Shown here one piece after another: positions 1-11,260 of a stretch of DNA of 64,000 nt; the first letter of the stretch is position 1; every line of letters starts with the position of its first letter. The stretch comes from Myxocyprinus asiaticus (lineage: Eukaryota; Chordata; Actinopteri; Cypriniformes; Catostomidae), in assembly GCF_019703515.2 (NCBI RefSeq), contig NC_059362.1, positions 46,432,092 through 46,496,091 of the forward strand. Reading direction: 5' to 3'. A model generated the notes under the pieces. That model had not been told where the DNA came from and made no database searches. It saw only the letters and a program-made list of their open reading frames with translations. The position numbers and the translations under genes were made by a program.

Positions 1-560
1 AGTTTCAATAATGTCTGTATGTCATTGTGTAATGTGTGGTCATCACTCACTTTTGTTTATAATTAATCCGGCCCCTTTTCTTGTTGAATGAGACTGCCAA
101 ACTGAATGAACGACTGGCCTCCTCCTCTCGTTCAGCCAGTCAGCAGATCCTCGTTCAACGAGATGACTGATTCATTCAGTTCGTTCACGAGCGAGATGTC
201 TCATCTCGTTGATGCTAATGTGAGTCTTTAAAAGCTGGACAAACTGAGCATACCTATAAACTTATTATATAGTGCATTTTACCTCTTTCTCTCTTTGTTG
301 AAGATGTCTCATCTTGTTCAGACTCAAACGACCGACTCGACTGGTTCATTGAAGGGCTGTTTTTGTTCAGCGGGTGAAACCAATGAAATGCTCTTTCACA
401 GTCAGCACTTGAATGCTACTGGCTCATGCTGTAATCTTTACAGGCAAGAAAAGCAGTAGAGCTCATTGGCTTCAAAAGGGAGAGATGTCCGTGAACGAGA
501 AATATGAGTCAGGGTATGGTGGTGAACGAGAACGATTCGTTCACTTAAAAGATTTGTTCA
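1..560. other. GTTCA-rich intron sequence, no gene
   Basis: Contains many short TTCATTC, GTTCAGT and GTTCACGAG words and two related blocks with atgtctcatc followed by tcgtt or ttgtt (197-215 and 303-320). It resembles a decayed repeat rather than coding DNA. Nothing else was recognised. Confidence 0.4.
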
Positions 561-913
561 AAAAGACTGATTCGTTCATGAAAGACACATCACTACAAAA
601 ATCACACATACAGACTGCAGACAGCACAAGATGAGGACTCGTTCTTGCTTTCAAACACAGCTGGACGGAGTGCAGGGTCTTTTCTACATTTCAAACTACA
701 TTTAACTTGACACAGCGACCTAAAAACACTGTTTATGATGCGACACTACCAAAGTGAGATGCTATCTATCTCAGACAGATTGATGAAAATGGATTGTTGT
801 GGAATGAATAGACCAATAATAGGCTTATGTTCAATAATTTATTGCCGAATCACAGCTTTACTCATCTGCCACAAAAATGCAATGTATTTTAATTATTTTA
901 ATTATTATATTTA
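561..913 (+). repeat. dispersed repeat family D, copy 1
   Basis: Shares a long colinear stretch with 17320-17640 and 47880-48200: an acagctggacggag-type start, then AACTTGACACAGCGAC, then tgatg-cgac and atggattg-tgtgga. The family is unnamed here. This copy is cut on the right by the LTR element at 914. Confidence 0.75.
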
Positions 914-1100
914 TGTAACAGTTCAAAGGTGGACAAGGAGGAGGCGGGAACCAGCTGAACAATAAACATAAACTTTAGTGATATAAATGAACTTAAAACA
1001 GCATAAGGATGCGGCCGTGTGCGTCTCTTTCTTGAACTGGCACCTCCGGCTCCCCTTTATCTCGCTCTCCTGCTGATTCAGTGCCGGCCGTGCACCATCA
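914..1100 (-). repeat. LTR of copy A (3' LTR in element sense)
   Basis: Direct repeat of 1607-1827, shorter by about 34 bp because of indels. Shares caaggagga, GAACAATAAACATAAACTTT and CACCTCCGGCTCCCC-type blocks and ends TGCACCATCA. Confidence 0.8.
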
Positions 1101-1277
1101 CATCGCACTCCTCCCCCGCCCGATTCAGGCCGGGGCACCACCGGACTGACATACTCCCCCCACCTCTGGAGGAGCCCTTCCAGCCGTTCCGTCAGCCTGT
1201 GGTCCACTCCGCCTCCTGTGAACCTGGGGGAGAGACGAGGGGAGGTGTGGGGAGAGGGAAAGGGCGAGTGGAGACAC

Positions 1278-1311
<34 letters not shown>

Positions 1312-1587
1312 AGGACTTGTTCGCCAGCTCCCGGACGCGCTATCACCCGGTCCTCAACTGCTTCTCCGCTCTCTGGTGGACGCCAGCTCGCTCCTCCCCT
1401 GGTGGACGGCAGCGAATCCTCCAGCCCCTGGCGGACGGAACCGCTCCTCCCCTTCTCGGCAGATGGCCGCGGTTCTTCCGGCTCTCGACATCCAGCAGCG
1501 ACCCCTCCGTCCCCAGGCAGACGGCCACGGCTGCTCCCCTGGTGGATGGCAGCGGCGAGGACTCCACTACAGCACATCCCTCCTCCC

Positions 1588-1605
1588 TCCTGGGTTTCGG
1601 CACCA
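1588..1605 (-). other. primer-binding site, tRNA-Phe type
   Basis: Minus strand TGGTGCCGAAACCCAGGA. The vertebrate tRNA-Phe(GAA) 3' end, CCCGGGTTTCGGCACCA, is its complement with one mismatch. Its position one base from the LTR border is typical of reverse-transcribed LTR elements. Confidence 0.75.
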
Positions 1606-1606
1606 C

Positions 1607-1827
1607 TGCAACAGTTCAAAGGTGGGCAAGGAGGAGCCAGGAAACGGCTGAACAATAAACATAAACTTTAATGATATAAATGAACTTAAAACAACATAAA
1701 ACAAGGACACAGACACACATGCAGCGCGGCCGTGAGCACCTCTCTCTCTCTCTCTCTCTCGAACTAGCGCCTCCGGCTCCCCTATATCTCGCTCTCCCGC
1801 TGATTCAGCGCCGGCTGTGCACCATCA
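1607..1827 (-). repeat. LTR of copy A (5' LTR in element sense)
   Basis: Starts TGCAACAGTTCAAAGG and ends GTGCACCATCA. Contains a TC microsatellite (1740-1760) absent from its partner. The primer-binding site follows on the minus strand. Confidence 0.8.
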
Positions 1828-1830
1828 TTT

Positions 1831-1965
1831 TATCTTAATATTTTATGCACTTATGCTTCTTCTCAAGTAAATGTATCTTTTTTTTTAAGGATATTTAGAT
1901 ATTTTTACTGTAAAACAAGACAAAAATGCTGATTAAAAGTATTTATTTTTTTTGCAGTGTAGTGC
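1831..1965. repeat. TGCAGTG-ended MITE fragment
   Basis: Shows the family's aaggatatttagatattttt, AAACAAGACAAAAAT and ttttttTGCAGTG end, also found at 6040-6385, 44303-45838 and 55060-55175. One half only. Confidence 0.65.
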
Positions 1966-2853
1966 TGAAAAGGAACTTAATTTTAATTATAGTTATTTTA
2001 GCACATTGTGTTCTAATGCACATGTTATTAATATAACTGATGCACATACAAACACACACAATAGATGTTTTTGACTAAAAGCTAAAATGTTCTTGTCTCT
2101 TTAATGTTGGTTGTAATTAGGTAAAAGAGAACACACGGGCCACGTGATATCAGCATAAGGTGCCAAAATAAGATTTGAATGTGCAGGTTGTGTAGACAAA
2201 ATTTAACACACCAAGTTCTGCATGACAGGATGAGCACACATGTGGATGTGTGTGTTCATCTCTTTGTTTCAGTGTGTGTGTGTGTGAGACAGCACACGTG
2301 TGAAGAGCACATGGTCTAGCACGCTTAATAACTGTGTGGAGTTAATTAGGCTGCGATCTTCGTATGTAATGCGCCTCATTTAGGTCATTAAAGGTCTTTT
2401 GTCACTGAGCACAGCCCGCTTTTGTCTGGACAGAAGATTAGACAATTACACACACACACACATACACGTGTGTTTTGCTGTTTTTGGCCTCCAGTCGAGT
2501 GTGTGAGGGTTTATTTAGCTATACTTTTGGGATAAATTTGTCTTCAGATGTGAGCTAAATCTGACAAAACCTTTGAAAACACTTTATTAGGGGCAAAATT
2601 GTTTGGCTTGGTTGAAATCGTAATTTCTGAAAAATTGATAGAAATAATTTTCAGACAATAAATATCGAAAAGTTTTAGGTTTATTTCACTCTTTGTTTAG
2701 ATGATCATAGTTTTAAACATCTAATAATTAGTATTTTTATAATGGATTTTCATAGTTTAATATTGAAATTCTGGGTCTGAAGGCTAAAACAGTCAAATCT
2801 ATACACAAAATAAATTTGAAAAGAACCAAAAATAAAATGATGAAGACCTGGTT
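1966..2853. other. intron sequence without recognised gene
   Basis: AT-rich, with short GT/CA runs near 2263-2290 and 2449-2466. A cttttggcctccagt-like phrase near 2480 recurs near 5720. No coding or clear mobile feature was seen. Confidence 0.5.
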
Positions 2854-4992
2854 TTAACCCTTTAAGCTCTGAAGGTTTTTGTTTTGTTATTTCCTGTTTC
2901 AGTGGCATACCCAAAATTAAAGGCTTATAACTCGACAAATAAAACAATGAGGGTCAAGTGTTTGGTATCACTGTAAAGAAAACTTTAGGAAACTGCTGAA
3001 AAATCACTAAAAGGACAACAACAACGAAAAATAAAATAGCCAAAAATGTACTTTTTTTCTTATTTTTCGTATTTGACATGATATATCTCTGGGTGTAAAT
3101 AAGCTGGCTCTGAAAACTGCTTTTGTTTTGTTCCCAATCATGTCAACTGTATCTGAGAAAACTGTTGTGTTGATACGACAAAGCAATCAAAAGATATAAC
3201 ATTACAAAATAATTTATCCAAGTGTACAAAAACGCCTCCATGTGTCCAAAAGCAAATAATCGTTGTACATAAGAACTAGAAGGCCGATACAAGTACCAAG
3301 TACCCAGTTTTGGGTATCGGCCGATACCGAGTACCGATACGAGTAGTTTTGTGTTTGTCAGTGTATGCCATTCTATATGCATTTGATATCTTAATATTGC
3401 CAATATTAGCATTTTCAGTAATTAAAAATGACAATTGAGGACTGTTTTAATAGGGTGTAGCTTACATTTAAAAGTATCAAAGCTAACACGTACACGTTAT
3501 TTATGCTTTATCGTTGTTATTTTATCCATATTGTTCTGTACATTCACGGAGAGGACAGTGCGGCTTTAGTATTGATTGATTGTTCTCGGTTTGTTGCGTT
3601 GAGCCTGACTGAGTTCGACGTCTGTTCGATTGCTTTATACTGTGTTGTTATTGGGCTGAAGTAAAGTGACAGACAGTAACTCCCATCACTTTTTCCAGCT
3701 TAGTCTTTACACGTAACATGATTTTTGGAGTTGTGGTGTTTATGGCAACAATGACCGTTTTACTAGCCGTTATGCTTTCTTCTATGATAGAACTGCGATG
3801 GTCGTTATCTCTATAATAGAAGGTCTCTGGCGCGAGTCTGATCATAGGGCTCTTTTTTTTCCTCCCTCAAACACAAATGTGCGGAGAAAGAGATGGCGGA
3901 TGAAATTAAAACTCACGCATTAGTTTCAAACGATGTCTTTCTTAACTTTCTTGCTGCCTTTTATCTGTCAAATTGACATTTGGAATTCTCATTTAAAAAA
4001 TCCTGGATGACTGGCAAGAGCTTGGGAATGCGAGCTCTCGCACCACACACACGGGAGGGAGAGAGAGAGAAGGCGCGTACACTTGAGAGAATCCACATTT
4101 ATCAGGTAAAGTTGGATGAAATAAAAAAACTGATGTTCTAGATTTAAATGGTTTAAACACATTAAATGTTTTTCATGTTTTCAAACTGGTCTTAGAAGCA
4201 ATATGCGCACATGTGCAAACACGTCATTATATTCATGTACTCATACTCAGAAATATGAAATGATGACACCGATACTGGCAGTATCGGCCTGATACGAGTA
4301 ATACCGAGTAGTATCTCTAATAAGAACTAATTACACATGCAAACACAACAATGACTAAAGGTTTGCATAGCATGCAGACATGATTTTTGTAATGAGATTT
4401 CACAGAATGAGTTTCATTCTGTGTCATTTGAGTCATCATTGAGTCTGTGTCATGTATTTGGCGCCATCTCCTGGTGGTCATATGTAACATTGTGCTTCAT
4501 GTGGATTATCTAATGATCTATGCATCTGATTACCTTGTGTGTGGTCTCGTTTGAAAGATAATCACCTCCTCTAAGTAATGGTATGTGATATTTTATGTTC
4601 TGGTTATTTTTCCTGAAGTTATAAGCAAAAATGCGGCATATAAGCAACACCAACATAATTGTTAAAGACATATACTTAGCTGTTATTCACTATATTTTTG
4701 TCTGTGAGTAAAACAAATTTAAGAGCTTTCCAACAACATATGACACATGATCAGTTTGATGTTTTTACTGATTGCAATAATATTTACAGTGCAATCTTTT
4801 TTAATAAATGATAAAAACGGAACACTTCTGATTTGTCTGCAAATTTCAAAGAACTTGTTCAGTTTTGGTCATAGTGTCACATGCATTGGAAAGTAAAGGC
4901 TTAAACTTTCAAACGATACCTATTTTTTGTTGGTCAAGACGTAGTTAGTAATATTTTGACAATTATATTTTTTCTCCCATCCGAGCTTTTAA
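2854..4992 (+). mobile_element. TTAA-flanked non-autonomous element, copy 1 (family T1)
   Basis: Starts at TTAA with CCCTTTAAGCTCTGAAGG and ends near CATCCGAGCTTTTAA. The same sequence recurs at 44550-45724 with better ends (TTAAACCTTTTAGCTC and its inverse). TTAA flanks plus short inverted ends fit a piggyBac-type MITE; this is inferred, as there is no transposase. It carries the hAT-like insertion at 3277-4319. Confidence 0.65.
3277..4319. mobile_element. hAT-like non-autonomous element with 8-bp target duplication
   Basis: Flanked by ATAAGAAC at 3269-3276 and 4320-4327. The related copy at 44970-44977 shows the same site once, uninterrupted. Ends are TAGAAGGCCGATAC and the inverse of TAGAGATACTACTC, with subterminal TATCGG/GATAC motifs. 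It has no transposase. An 8-bp duplication and TAGAG-type ends are typical of hAT elements. Confidence 0.8.
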
Positions 4993-5055
4993 TGTGACCT
5001 TCATATAACAAAAAGAAAAAAGTGGAAATCTGTTTGTTTTAATCATTTAAAAATA

Positions 5056-5482
5056 GGGGGGCCTGGGTATCTCAGCGAGTATTGACGCTGACTATCACAC
5101 CTGGAGTCGCAAGTTCAAATCCAGGGTGTGCTGAGTGACTCCAGCCAGGTCTCCTAAGCAACCAAATTGGCCCAGTTGCTAGGGAGGGTAGAGTCACATT
5201 GGGTAACCTCCTCGTGGTTCTCACTCTCGGTGGGGCGCGTGGTGAATTGTGTGTGGATGCCGCGGAGAATAGCGTGAAGCCTCCACATGTACTACGTCTC
5301 CACGTTAACGTGCTCAACAAGTCACGTGATAAGATGCACGGATTGACAGTCTCAGACGTAGAGGCAACTGAGATTCGTCCTCCGCCACCCGGATTGAGGC
5401 GAGTCACTACGCCACCACAAGGACTTAGAGCGCATTGGGAATTGGGCATTCCAAATTGTGGAAAAAATGGGAGAAAAAAATT
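5056..5482 (+). mobile_element. tRNA-headed SINE, copy 1 (full length)
   Basis: The head has a polymerase III A box (TATCTCAGCGAGTA) and B box (caAGTTCAAATCC). The body has CTCCTAAGCAACCAAATTGG, a central ACGTGATAAGATGC, and the tail GGCATTCCAAATTGTGG followed by an A-rich end. The body is shared by copies at 14006, 35474, 36523, 37439, 43160 and 56221. The family name is not assigned; it is common in cyprinid-type genomes. Confidence 0.85.
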
Positions 5483-5732
5483 AAATATATATATATAAAT
5501 AAATCCTGCAACATGAAAGTCCCCGAAGTTGAAGAAACAAACATGCATAAACAATATAAAATAATGTTTTGTTTTAGGGGTAGAGTAGTCAGTAGTCATT
5601 ATAGTAACTATAGTAAACGTGTGTATTTGTGTGTGTGGTTTGCAGAAAGACATGTTTCTAGTTGTTTCTAGCAGCACAGTGTGCAGTTTGTCTCCCTTAG
5701 AAAGTGTGGGTTTTGCTGCTGTTGGCCTCCAG

Positions 5733-5734
<2 letters not shown>

Positions 5735-5764
<30 letters not shown>
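5735..5764. repeat. (GT)n microsatellite
   Basis: Uninterrupted GT run of about 15 units. Confidence 0.95.
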
Positions 5765-5765
<1 letters not shown>

Positions 5766-6039
5766 CATTGTCAGCACAGCAGTGAACCATTAAAGTGTTT
5801 GTAGCGGGAGGCAGAGTGCATTGTGGGTCGCAGGAGGACTCTCGTATGTCTTCAGAAAGATTTCCAAGAACATGATGCGGCCCACGGGCCGAACATATAA
5901 ACACGTGTCACGTGTGATTGTGCCGACCGGATAATGTCTTACCAGTGTTCATCATCGATTAGTCATCAGCCCCTATAGAGCAGGACGTTATGTTTGAGTC
6001 ATAATGCTTGAAGGCGTATATATCCAGTAGATATACATC

Positions 6040-6385
6040 TGCATATCCTTAAAACAAGAAAACATTAAGTGAGAAGCAGAATGGCATAAGATATTAAGAC
6101 TTGTTTTCAGAGAAATCTAACAAAATTGGGTGTGGTTTATGCTTAAAACGAGAAAAACTATTTCCCAATGAGGGAAGAAAAATAAACATGTTTTCCCTTT
6201 AAATCAAGTTTTTTTCCCTTACCCCATTAGCAAATAGTTGTTTGTTGTTATGAACAAAAACAAGACAAAATATCTTGTCAATTTGCTTCTCAAATAATTT
6301 TAGCTTGTTTTAAGAATGTTTAGACGATTTTACTGGAAAACAAGACAAAAATACATAGGAAAATTAGTTTTTTTGCAGTGTAGAA
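6040..6385. mobile_element. TGCAGTG-ended palindromic MITE
   Basis: Left half contains aaaacaag, gatattaagacttgttttcag and gcttaaaacgag. The right half is its near inverse and ends gaaaacaagacaaaaat ... TTTTTTTGCAGTG. No coding content. Same family as 44303-45838. Confidence 0.65.
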
Positions 6386-6556
6386 ATTATTATAGAGTAC
6401 CGGCAAACACTTCACAATAAGGTTCAGTTTGTCAACATTAGTAAATGCATTAGGTATCATGAACTAACAATTTTTTCACAGTATTTATTAATATAATTAA
6501 TGTTAGTTTATAAAAAAAACAATTGTAATTGTAAGTTCTTCTTAGTTCATAATTTT

Positions 6557-6865
6557 TAAAGGAATAGTTCACCCAAAAATTCTCTCATTACTCACCCTGA
6601 TGCCATCCCAGATGTGTATGACTTCAGAAGACATTCATTGATCGACTGGAGTCATGTGGATTACTTTTATGCTGCCTAAATGTGACTTTTGGACCGTCAG
6701 AGTGCTCACACCTGTTTACTTGCATTATAAGGACCTGACAGAGCTCAGTCTTCTAGAAATCTTAATTTGTGTTCTGCTGAATAAAGACAGTCATACACAT
6801 CTGGGATGGCATCAGGGTAAGTGAATAATGAGAGAATTTTCATTTTTGGGTGAACTGTCCCTTTA
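6557..6865. mobile_element. palindromic MITE (GTTCACCC family)
   Basis: Inverted ends: TAAAGGAATAGTTCACCC at the left, and GGGTGAACTGTCCCTTTA at the right. The inner arms GATGCCATCCCAGATGTGTA and their inverse also pair. No coding content. Fragments of the family recur at 12374, 24232, 26324, 37867, 46905 and 63475. It resembles short palindromic elements described in cyprinids such as Angel; the name is not verified. Confidence 0.75.
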
Positions 6866-7204
6866 ACCCTCCTATTGTGTTCAGATCATTTTTGATCCGG
6901 GAGAGGTAGATAGTCATTTTTAAATACAACATAGTTTTTAGTATGGAAACCAAACTTTGTGACTTTGTCAAAACTATCAAAATACACACAATACGTTTTT
7001 GTTTTTTTTTAAATAGTTTGAGATATAACATTTTTAAAATTGTTACATCGTTTGCGTTCGTGGGTCAATTTTGACCTGGGCATCAATTGTGGCTGTACAC
7101 ATTATATTGTCGATATTTTTTGTGCATCTATGAATTCTATTTTTTCTTATAAACAATTCACTTACATTTAGCCTCTCTCACAGACTTGTTTGTATCTCAC
7201 TGGT

Positions 7205-7776
7205 ATATATGGTCACACACATATGGTCACACACATACAGTCACACACATACACACACAGTCACACACGTACACACACACATTCACACACATACAGTCAC
7301 ATAAGCACACATACAGTCACACACATACACACATACAGTCACACACATACACACATACAGTCACACACGTACACACACACATACGCACACATACGGTCAC
7401 ACACATACAGTCACACACATGCAGTCACACACATACACACATACAGTCACATAAACACACATACGGTCACACACATACAGTCACACACATACACACATAC
7501 AGTCACATACGCACACATACAGTCACACACATACAGTCACACACATACACACATACAGTCACACACATACACACATACAGTACAGTCACACGCACACGGT
7601 CACACACATACAGTCACACACATACACACATACAGTCACACACATACGGTCACACACATATGGTCACACACATACGGACACACACATACACACTTACAGT
7701 CACACACATACAGACACACGCATACAGTCACACACATACACACATACAGTCACACACATACGGTCACACACACACT
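7205..7776. repeat. CA-rich minisatellite, TCACACACATACAG-type unit
   Basis: About 570 bp of units such as TCACACACATACAG and acacacataca, with gg or ca substitutions. It creates long false open frames rich in His and Thr. Confidence 0.95.
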
Positions 7777-7989
7777 GCAGTTTTTTGTTTGTTTTGTTCA
7801 CAATTCTATGTTTTTTGACATTGGTTCCGCAATAGCACACCAAACACCGGACTTTAAATTCTTCAATGCCGACCCGCTGTTTACAAACATGCCAGCGGAG
7901 CCCTTTGTCTGGACAGCCCCGCTGTGGAAACGCAGAAGGAAAAGGGGAAATAGAGCCGGCGTTCTCATCAGAGTAAGACGTCGTGCAAA

Positions 7990-8868
7990 TCGACCCCCAC
8001 TACCTAGTATTGTACTGGGAAATGTTCAGTCTCTGGACACCAAGCTCTGCGAGCTGAGTTCTCCATGCACCGAGCGGACAGAGCAAAAGACCTCTCAGGT
8101 AAAAGCAGAGGTGGTGGTGTATGTTTTATGATCAACAAATCCTGGTGTGATCAGAGGAACATACATTCTATCAAGTCTTTCTGCTCTCCTGATCTGGAAT
8201 TTCTCATGTTTCTGTGTCGACCATTCTGGATACCGAGTGAATTCACAGTGGTCATTATCACAGCTGTGTACATCCCGCCACAAGCCGACACAGGAACTGT
8301 ATGGGATTATAAGCATGCAGGAAACCGTGCACTCTGAGGCCGCGTTCATTGTGACCGGGGACTTTAACAAAGCCAATTTTAAATCAGTCGCACCAAAATA
8401 CCACCAACACATTAGTTTCAACACACAAGGGGACCGGGTTTTGGACCATTGCTACTCTCCCTTCCGAGATGGCTACAGATCCCTCCCCCACCCACCATTT
8501 GGCAAATCAGACCACTCTTCCATTCTGCTTCTGCCCGCTTACAGGCAGAAACTGAAACAGGAAGCACCCACCCTCAGAACGATCCAGTGCTGGTCGGACC
8601 AGTCAGATTCTACGCTACAAGACTGTTTTGGTCACGCGGACTGGGAGATGTTCCGGTCCGCCTCTGATGACGACATCGAGGTGTACGCTGATAGCGTAAC
8701 GTGTTTCATCAGAAAGTGCGTAGAGGATGTTGTTCCGACCAAAACAATACGGATCTACCCGAACCAGAAGCCATGGATAAATAGCGATGTTCGCGCTGCA
8801 CTTGATGCGCGGACCTCAGCTTTTAATTCCGGGAGTGCGGAGGAGCATTAACAAGCCAGTTATGCCCT
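7990..8868 (+). pseudogene. LINE endonuclease remnant
   Basis: Starts with PPLPSIVLGNVQSLDTKLCE, then jumps after about 20 residues into SGKSRGGGVCFMINKSWC, so the N-terminal third of the apurinic-type endonuclease is deleted. Later motifs are present: VIITAVYIPPQ, TGDFN, and the KSDHSSILL of the active-site SDH. Frame changes at about 8110 and 8330 and a stop at 8849 make it non-functional. Confidence 0.8.
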
Positions 8869-8939
8869 CCGAAAACAGAAATCAGAACAGCAAAATGTCA
8901 GTACAGGAACAAGATTGAAGGACCACCAACTCTAGAAGC

Positions 8940-10222
8940 ATGTGGCAGAGAATTAACATCATCACGGACTTTAAAGGGAATAAAAACTCCACCATGAACA
9001 CCGCTGCCTCTCTCCCGGATGAGCTAAATACTTTTTATGCTCGTTTTGAGGGAAATAACACTGCCCTCGCGGAGAGAGCTCTCGCGGCCGAAGCTACAGA
9101 GGTTAGTTCACTCTCTGTCTCTGCAGTGGATGTAACCCGATCCTTCCGATGGGTGAATATCCGTAAAGCCGCGGGTCCAGACGGCATTCCGGGCCACATC
9201 ATCAGAGCGTGCATGAACCAACTGGCTGGTGTTTTTACGGACATTTTCAACCTTTCCCTCTCCTTGTCTGTGGTCCCCACATGCTTTAAAATGTCCACCA
9301 TTGTGCCTGTACCAAAGCAATCCAATATCACTTGCTTAAATGACTGGCATCCTGTTGCTCTGACCCCCATCATCAGCAAATTCTTTTAGAGACTAATCAG
9401 AGATTACATCTGCTCTGTGCTGCCTCCATCACTGGACCCATTGCAGTTTGCTTACCGCAACAACCGCTCCACTAATGATGCCATTGCATCTACAATACAC
9501 ACTGCTCTCTCCCACCTGGAAAAAAAGAACACTTATGTGAGAATGCTGTTTGTAGACTACAGCTCAGCATTCAACCCCATAGTGCCCTCCAAGCTAGATG
9601 AGAAACTCCGGGCTCTGGGCTTAAACAGCTCGCTGTGCAGCTGGATCCTGGACTTCCTGTCAAGCAGATGCCAGGTGGTTAGAATGGGCAGCAACATCTC
9701 CTCATCACTGACCCTCAACACTGGAGCCCCGCAGGGCTGTGTTCTCAGCCCACTCCTGTATTCCCTGTACACACATGACTGTGTGGCAACACACAGCTCC
9801 AATGCCATCATTAAGTTTGCTGATGATACGACGGTGGTAGGTCTGATCACTGACAATGATGAAACAGCCTACAGAGAGGAGGTGCACACTCTGACACACT
9901 GGTGTCAGGAGCACAACCTCTCCCTCAACGTCAGTAAGACAAAGGAGCTTGTGGTGGACTTCAGAAGAAAAGACAGAGAACACAGTCCCATCACCATCAA
10001 TGGAGCACCAGTGGAGAGTCAGCAGCTTCAAGTTCCTCTGTGTCCACATCACTGAGGAACTCACATGGTCCATCCACACTGAGGCCGTTGTGAAGAAGGC
10101 TCATCAGCGCCTCTTCTTCCTGAGATGGCTGAGGAAGTTTGGAATGAACCGCCACATCCTCACATGGTTCTACACCAGCACTGTAGAGAGCATCCTGACT
10201 GGCTGCATCACTGCCTGGTATC
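8940..10222 (+). pseudogene. LINE reverse transcriptase remnant
   Basis: Visible RT blocks are [72 protein letters not shown] and [12 protein letters not shown]; the FADD catalytic pair is intact. A stop after ISKFF (9387) and a shift near 10010 break the frame. The product is truncated after the palm and part of the thumb. Confidence 0.9.
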
Positions 10223-10703
10223 ACACTGGTTTTCTGTAGTTCATGTATATTTTGAAATGTCATAGAATTTCTAAATTTTATTATTTCAAAAAAAACTTTT
10301 ATATTTGTCAGTTAACATGCCAAAAATTATTACAAGTATGAACAGTTAAGAACCTATTAATGACTTACAATATAGTTTAAGATGAAAAACATCGGGTTAT
10401 GAATGAATTATAAGTTTGAATTCCACCGGGTCAAAATTGACCCGCGAATGCAAAAAGTGTCTGCAGATTCTGAACGCAGTCAGAGGGTTAACTTATGTTG
10501 ACGTATATAACTTTTCATTTTCAAAATTGTATTAGTATATGTTGAAATTAACAAGTGCTGTGAAAGTATTGTTCATTGTTGGTTCATGTGAGTAAGTAAT
10601 GTTAACGAATTCCACCTTATTGTAAAGTCTTAACGCAATAATATAAGCACATTGTGTTAGTAAAGATTTTTCGTGTCGTAACAAGGTTTGTTTTTCCTGT
10701 CAG

Positions 10704-10837
10704 AAACGAGAGAAAAGGAAACATGAGAAGATCTTGAGTGAAGAGCTTTACCCTGCCATCACCAACCTCAACCAGTTCCTCCCGCCGGAGCACGGCATCG
10801 AGTACATCGCCTGGGACATGGCCCGATACACCAAGAG
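10704..10837 (+). CDS. fig4: fig4 exon: SAC domain, upstream of catalytic loop
   Basis: Acceptor tttttcctgtcag and donor ag|gtgtga bound 134 nt in frame 0. The exon encodes [15 protein letters not shown], then [19 protein letters not shown] and ARYTK. It ends with two bases of a codon completed as Ser by the next exon. This is SAC-domain sequence about 100 residues before the catalytic Cys. The preceding exon should encode a segment ending near LNLVK; no such sequence was seen in the 10.7 kb upstream, so that intron exceeds 10.7 kb. The first 30 bases upstream of the acceptor abut repeat-derived sequence. Confidence 0.96.
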
Positions 10838-11260
10838 GTGTGAGACTCAATATAAGTCAATATAACTCGTGCCTTATATTCCAAGTCATCTTAAGTCATA
10901 CGATTGCTTTGTAGAAGAAAAAGAAGAAAAGTAAATTATTTGCTGAAATTCATCCCCTTTGCCACAACTATCATAAAAAAAAAAATGTAGCGCTGCTTCA
11001 GGTTTGATGTCAATGATGGCAAGTGCTATTGATTCTCATATGTTTAAAACTGACTTTCTGTACGCAATTGCGAAAACATGAAGGCCTGTCATAGGTAAAA
11101 CTTGGTTGAAGACACGTCATGCCACAGTTAGTAATCTTTCTGTAGTTAACCAGCCAACTGGCCAGTAACTGTTGTATTAACTTAACAAAGCCAATTTTTA
11201 CTTCGATTTAGTGGTTTGCAAGTGTAAATCTTGGACCCTGCACACACACGTGCATAAATT
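10838..11260 (+). other. fig4 intron, no recognised element
   Basis: AT-rich intron sequence with short A runs; nothing supportable was found. Confidence 0.5.

Larger units (their letters stand above)
914..1827 (-). mobile_element. miniature LTR element (TRIM-like), copy A
   Basis: Two direct repeats, 914-1100 and 1607-1827, start TG and end CA. Read on the minus strand, the 18 bases after the 5' LTR (1588-1605, one base spacer) are TGGTGCCGAAACCCAGGA, which match the complement of the tRNA-Phe 3' end at 17 of 18 positions. The bases before the 3' LTR are purine-rich. The internal part (about 506 bp) is GC-rich, holds gagaga repeats and codes for no gag or pol. The flanks atttA and ttttA suggest an imperfect target duplication. 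It lies antisense to fig4. Confidence 0.8.
7800..10222 (+). mobile_element. L2-like LINE, broken, lacking its 3' end
   Basis: Contains an endonuclease remnant (8133-8851) and a reverse transcriptase (8940-10222) typical of fish L2/CR1-type LINEs. Sequence similarity stops abruptly after a TAWY codon run near 10222, before the RT thumb/C-terminal part and the 3' UTR. CACTGGT at 7198-7204 and 10224-10230 could be a target duplication that includes the microsatellite. Clade is judged from protein motifs only. Confidence 0.8.
6863..10491. mobile_element. TTAA-flanked non-autonomous element (family T2) with nested LINE
   Basis: TTAA at 6863-6866 and 10488-10491. The ends after TTAA are CCCTCCTATTGTGTTCAGA and, inverted, CCCTCTGACTGCGTTCAGA. 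Subterminal GGGTCAATTTTGACC is also inverted. No transposase; piggyBac-like by target and termini (inferred). The microsatellite and LINE between about 7198 and 10230 were inserted later. Confidence 0.7.
6393..10640. mobile_element. outer host repeat (family H) split by nested insertions
   Basis: The left part 6393-6556 (ACACTTCACAATAAGGTTC) and right part 10492-10640 (ending CCACCTTATTGTAAAGT) are inverted ends of one repeat; similar fragments lie at 13850-13995, 17640-17770 and 23455-23655. The gap between them holds a palindromic MITE, a TTAA element, a microsatellite and a LINE. Confidence 0.6.

Noticed and set aside
1019..1658. Overlapping GC-rich frames on both strands
   Set aside because: They lie in the miniature LTR element and have no domain; treated only as a weak finding for the element-sense frame.
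5056..5140. tRNA gene-like A and B boxes in SINE heads (also 14006, 35860-35948, 37439, 49472-49985)
   Set aside because: They do not fold as complete tRNAs and are joined to SINE bodies; tRNA-derived, not tRNA genes.
7186..8131. Long His/Thr-rich open frames
   Set aside because: They read through the CA-type minisatellite and then into the LINE remnant.
1..10703. Search for the fig4 exon preceding 10704
   Set aside because: No sequence with the expected FGSPIIILNLVK-type end and a donor was seen; it must lie upstream of the window.
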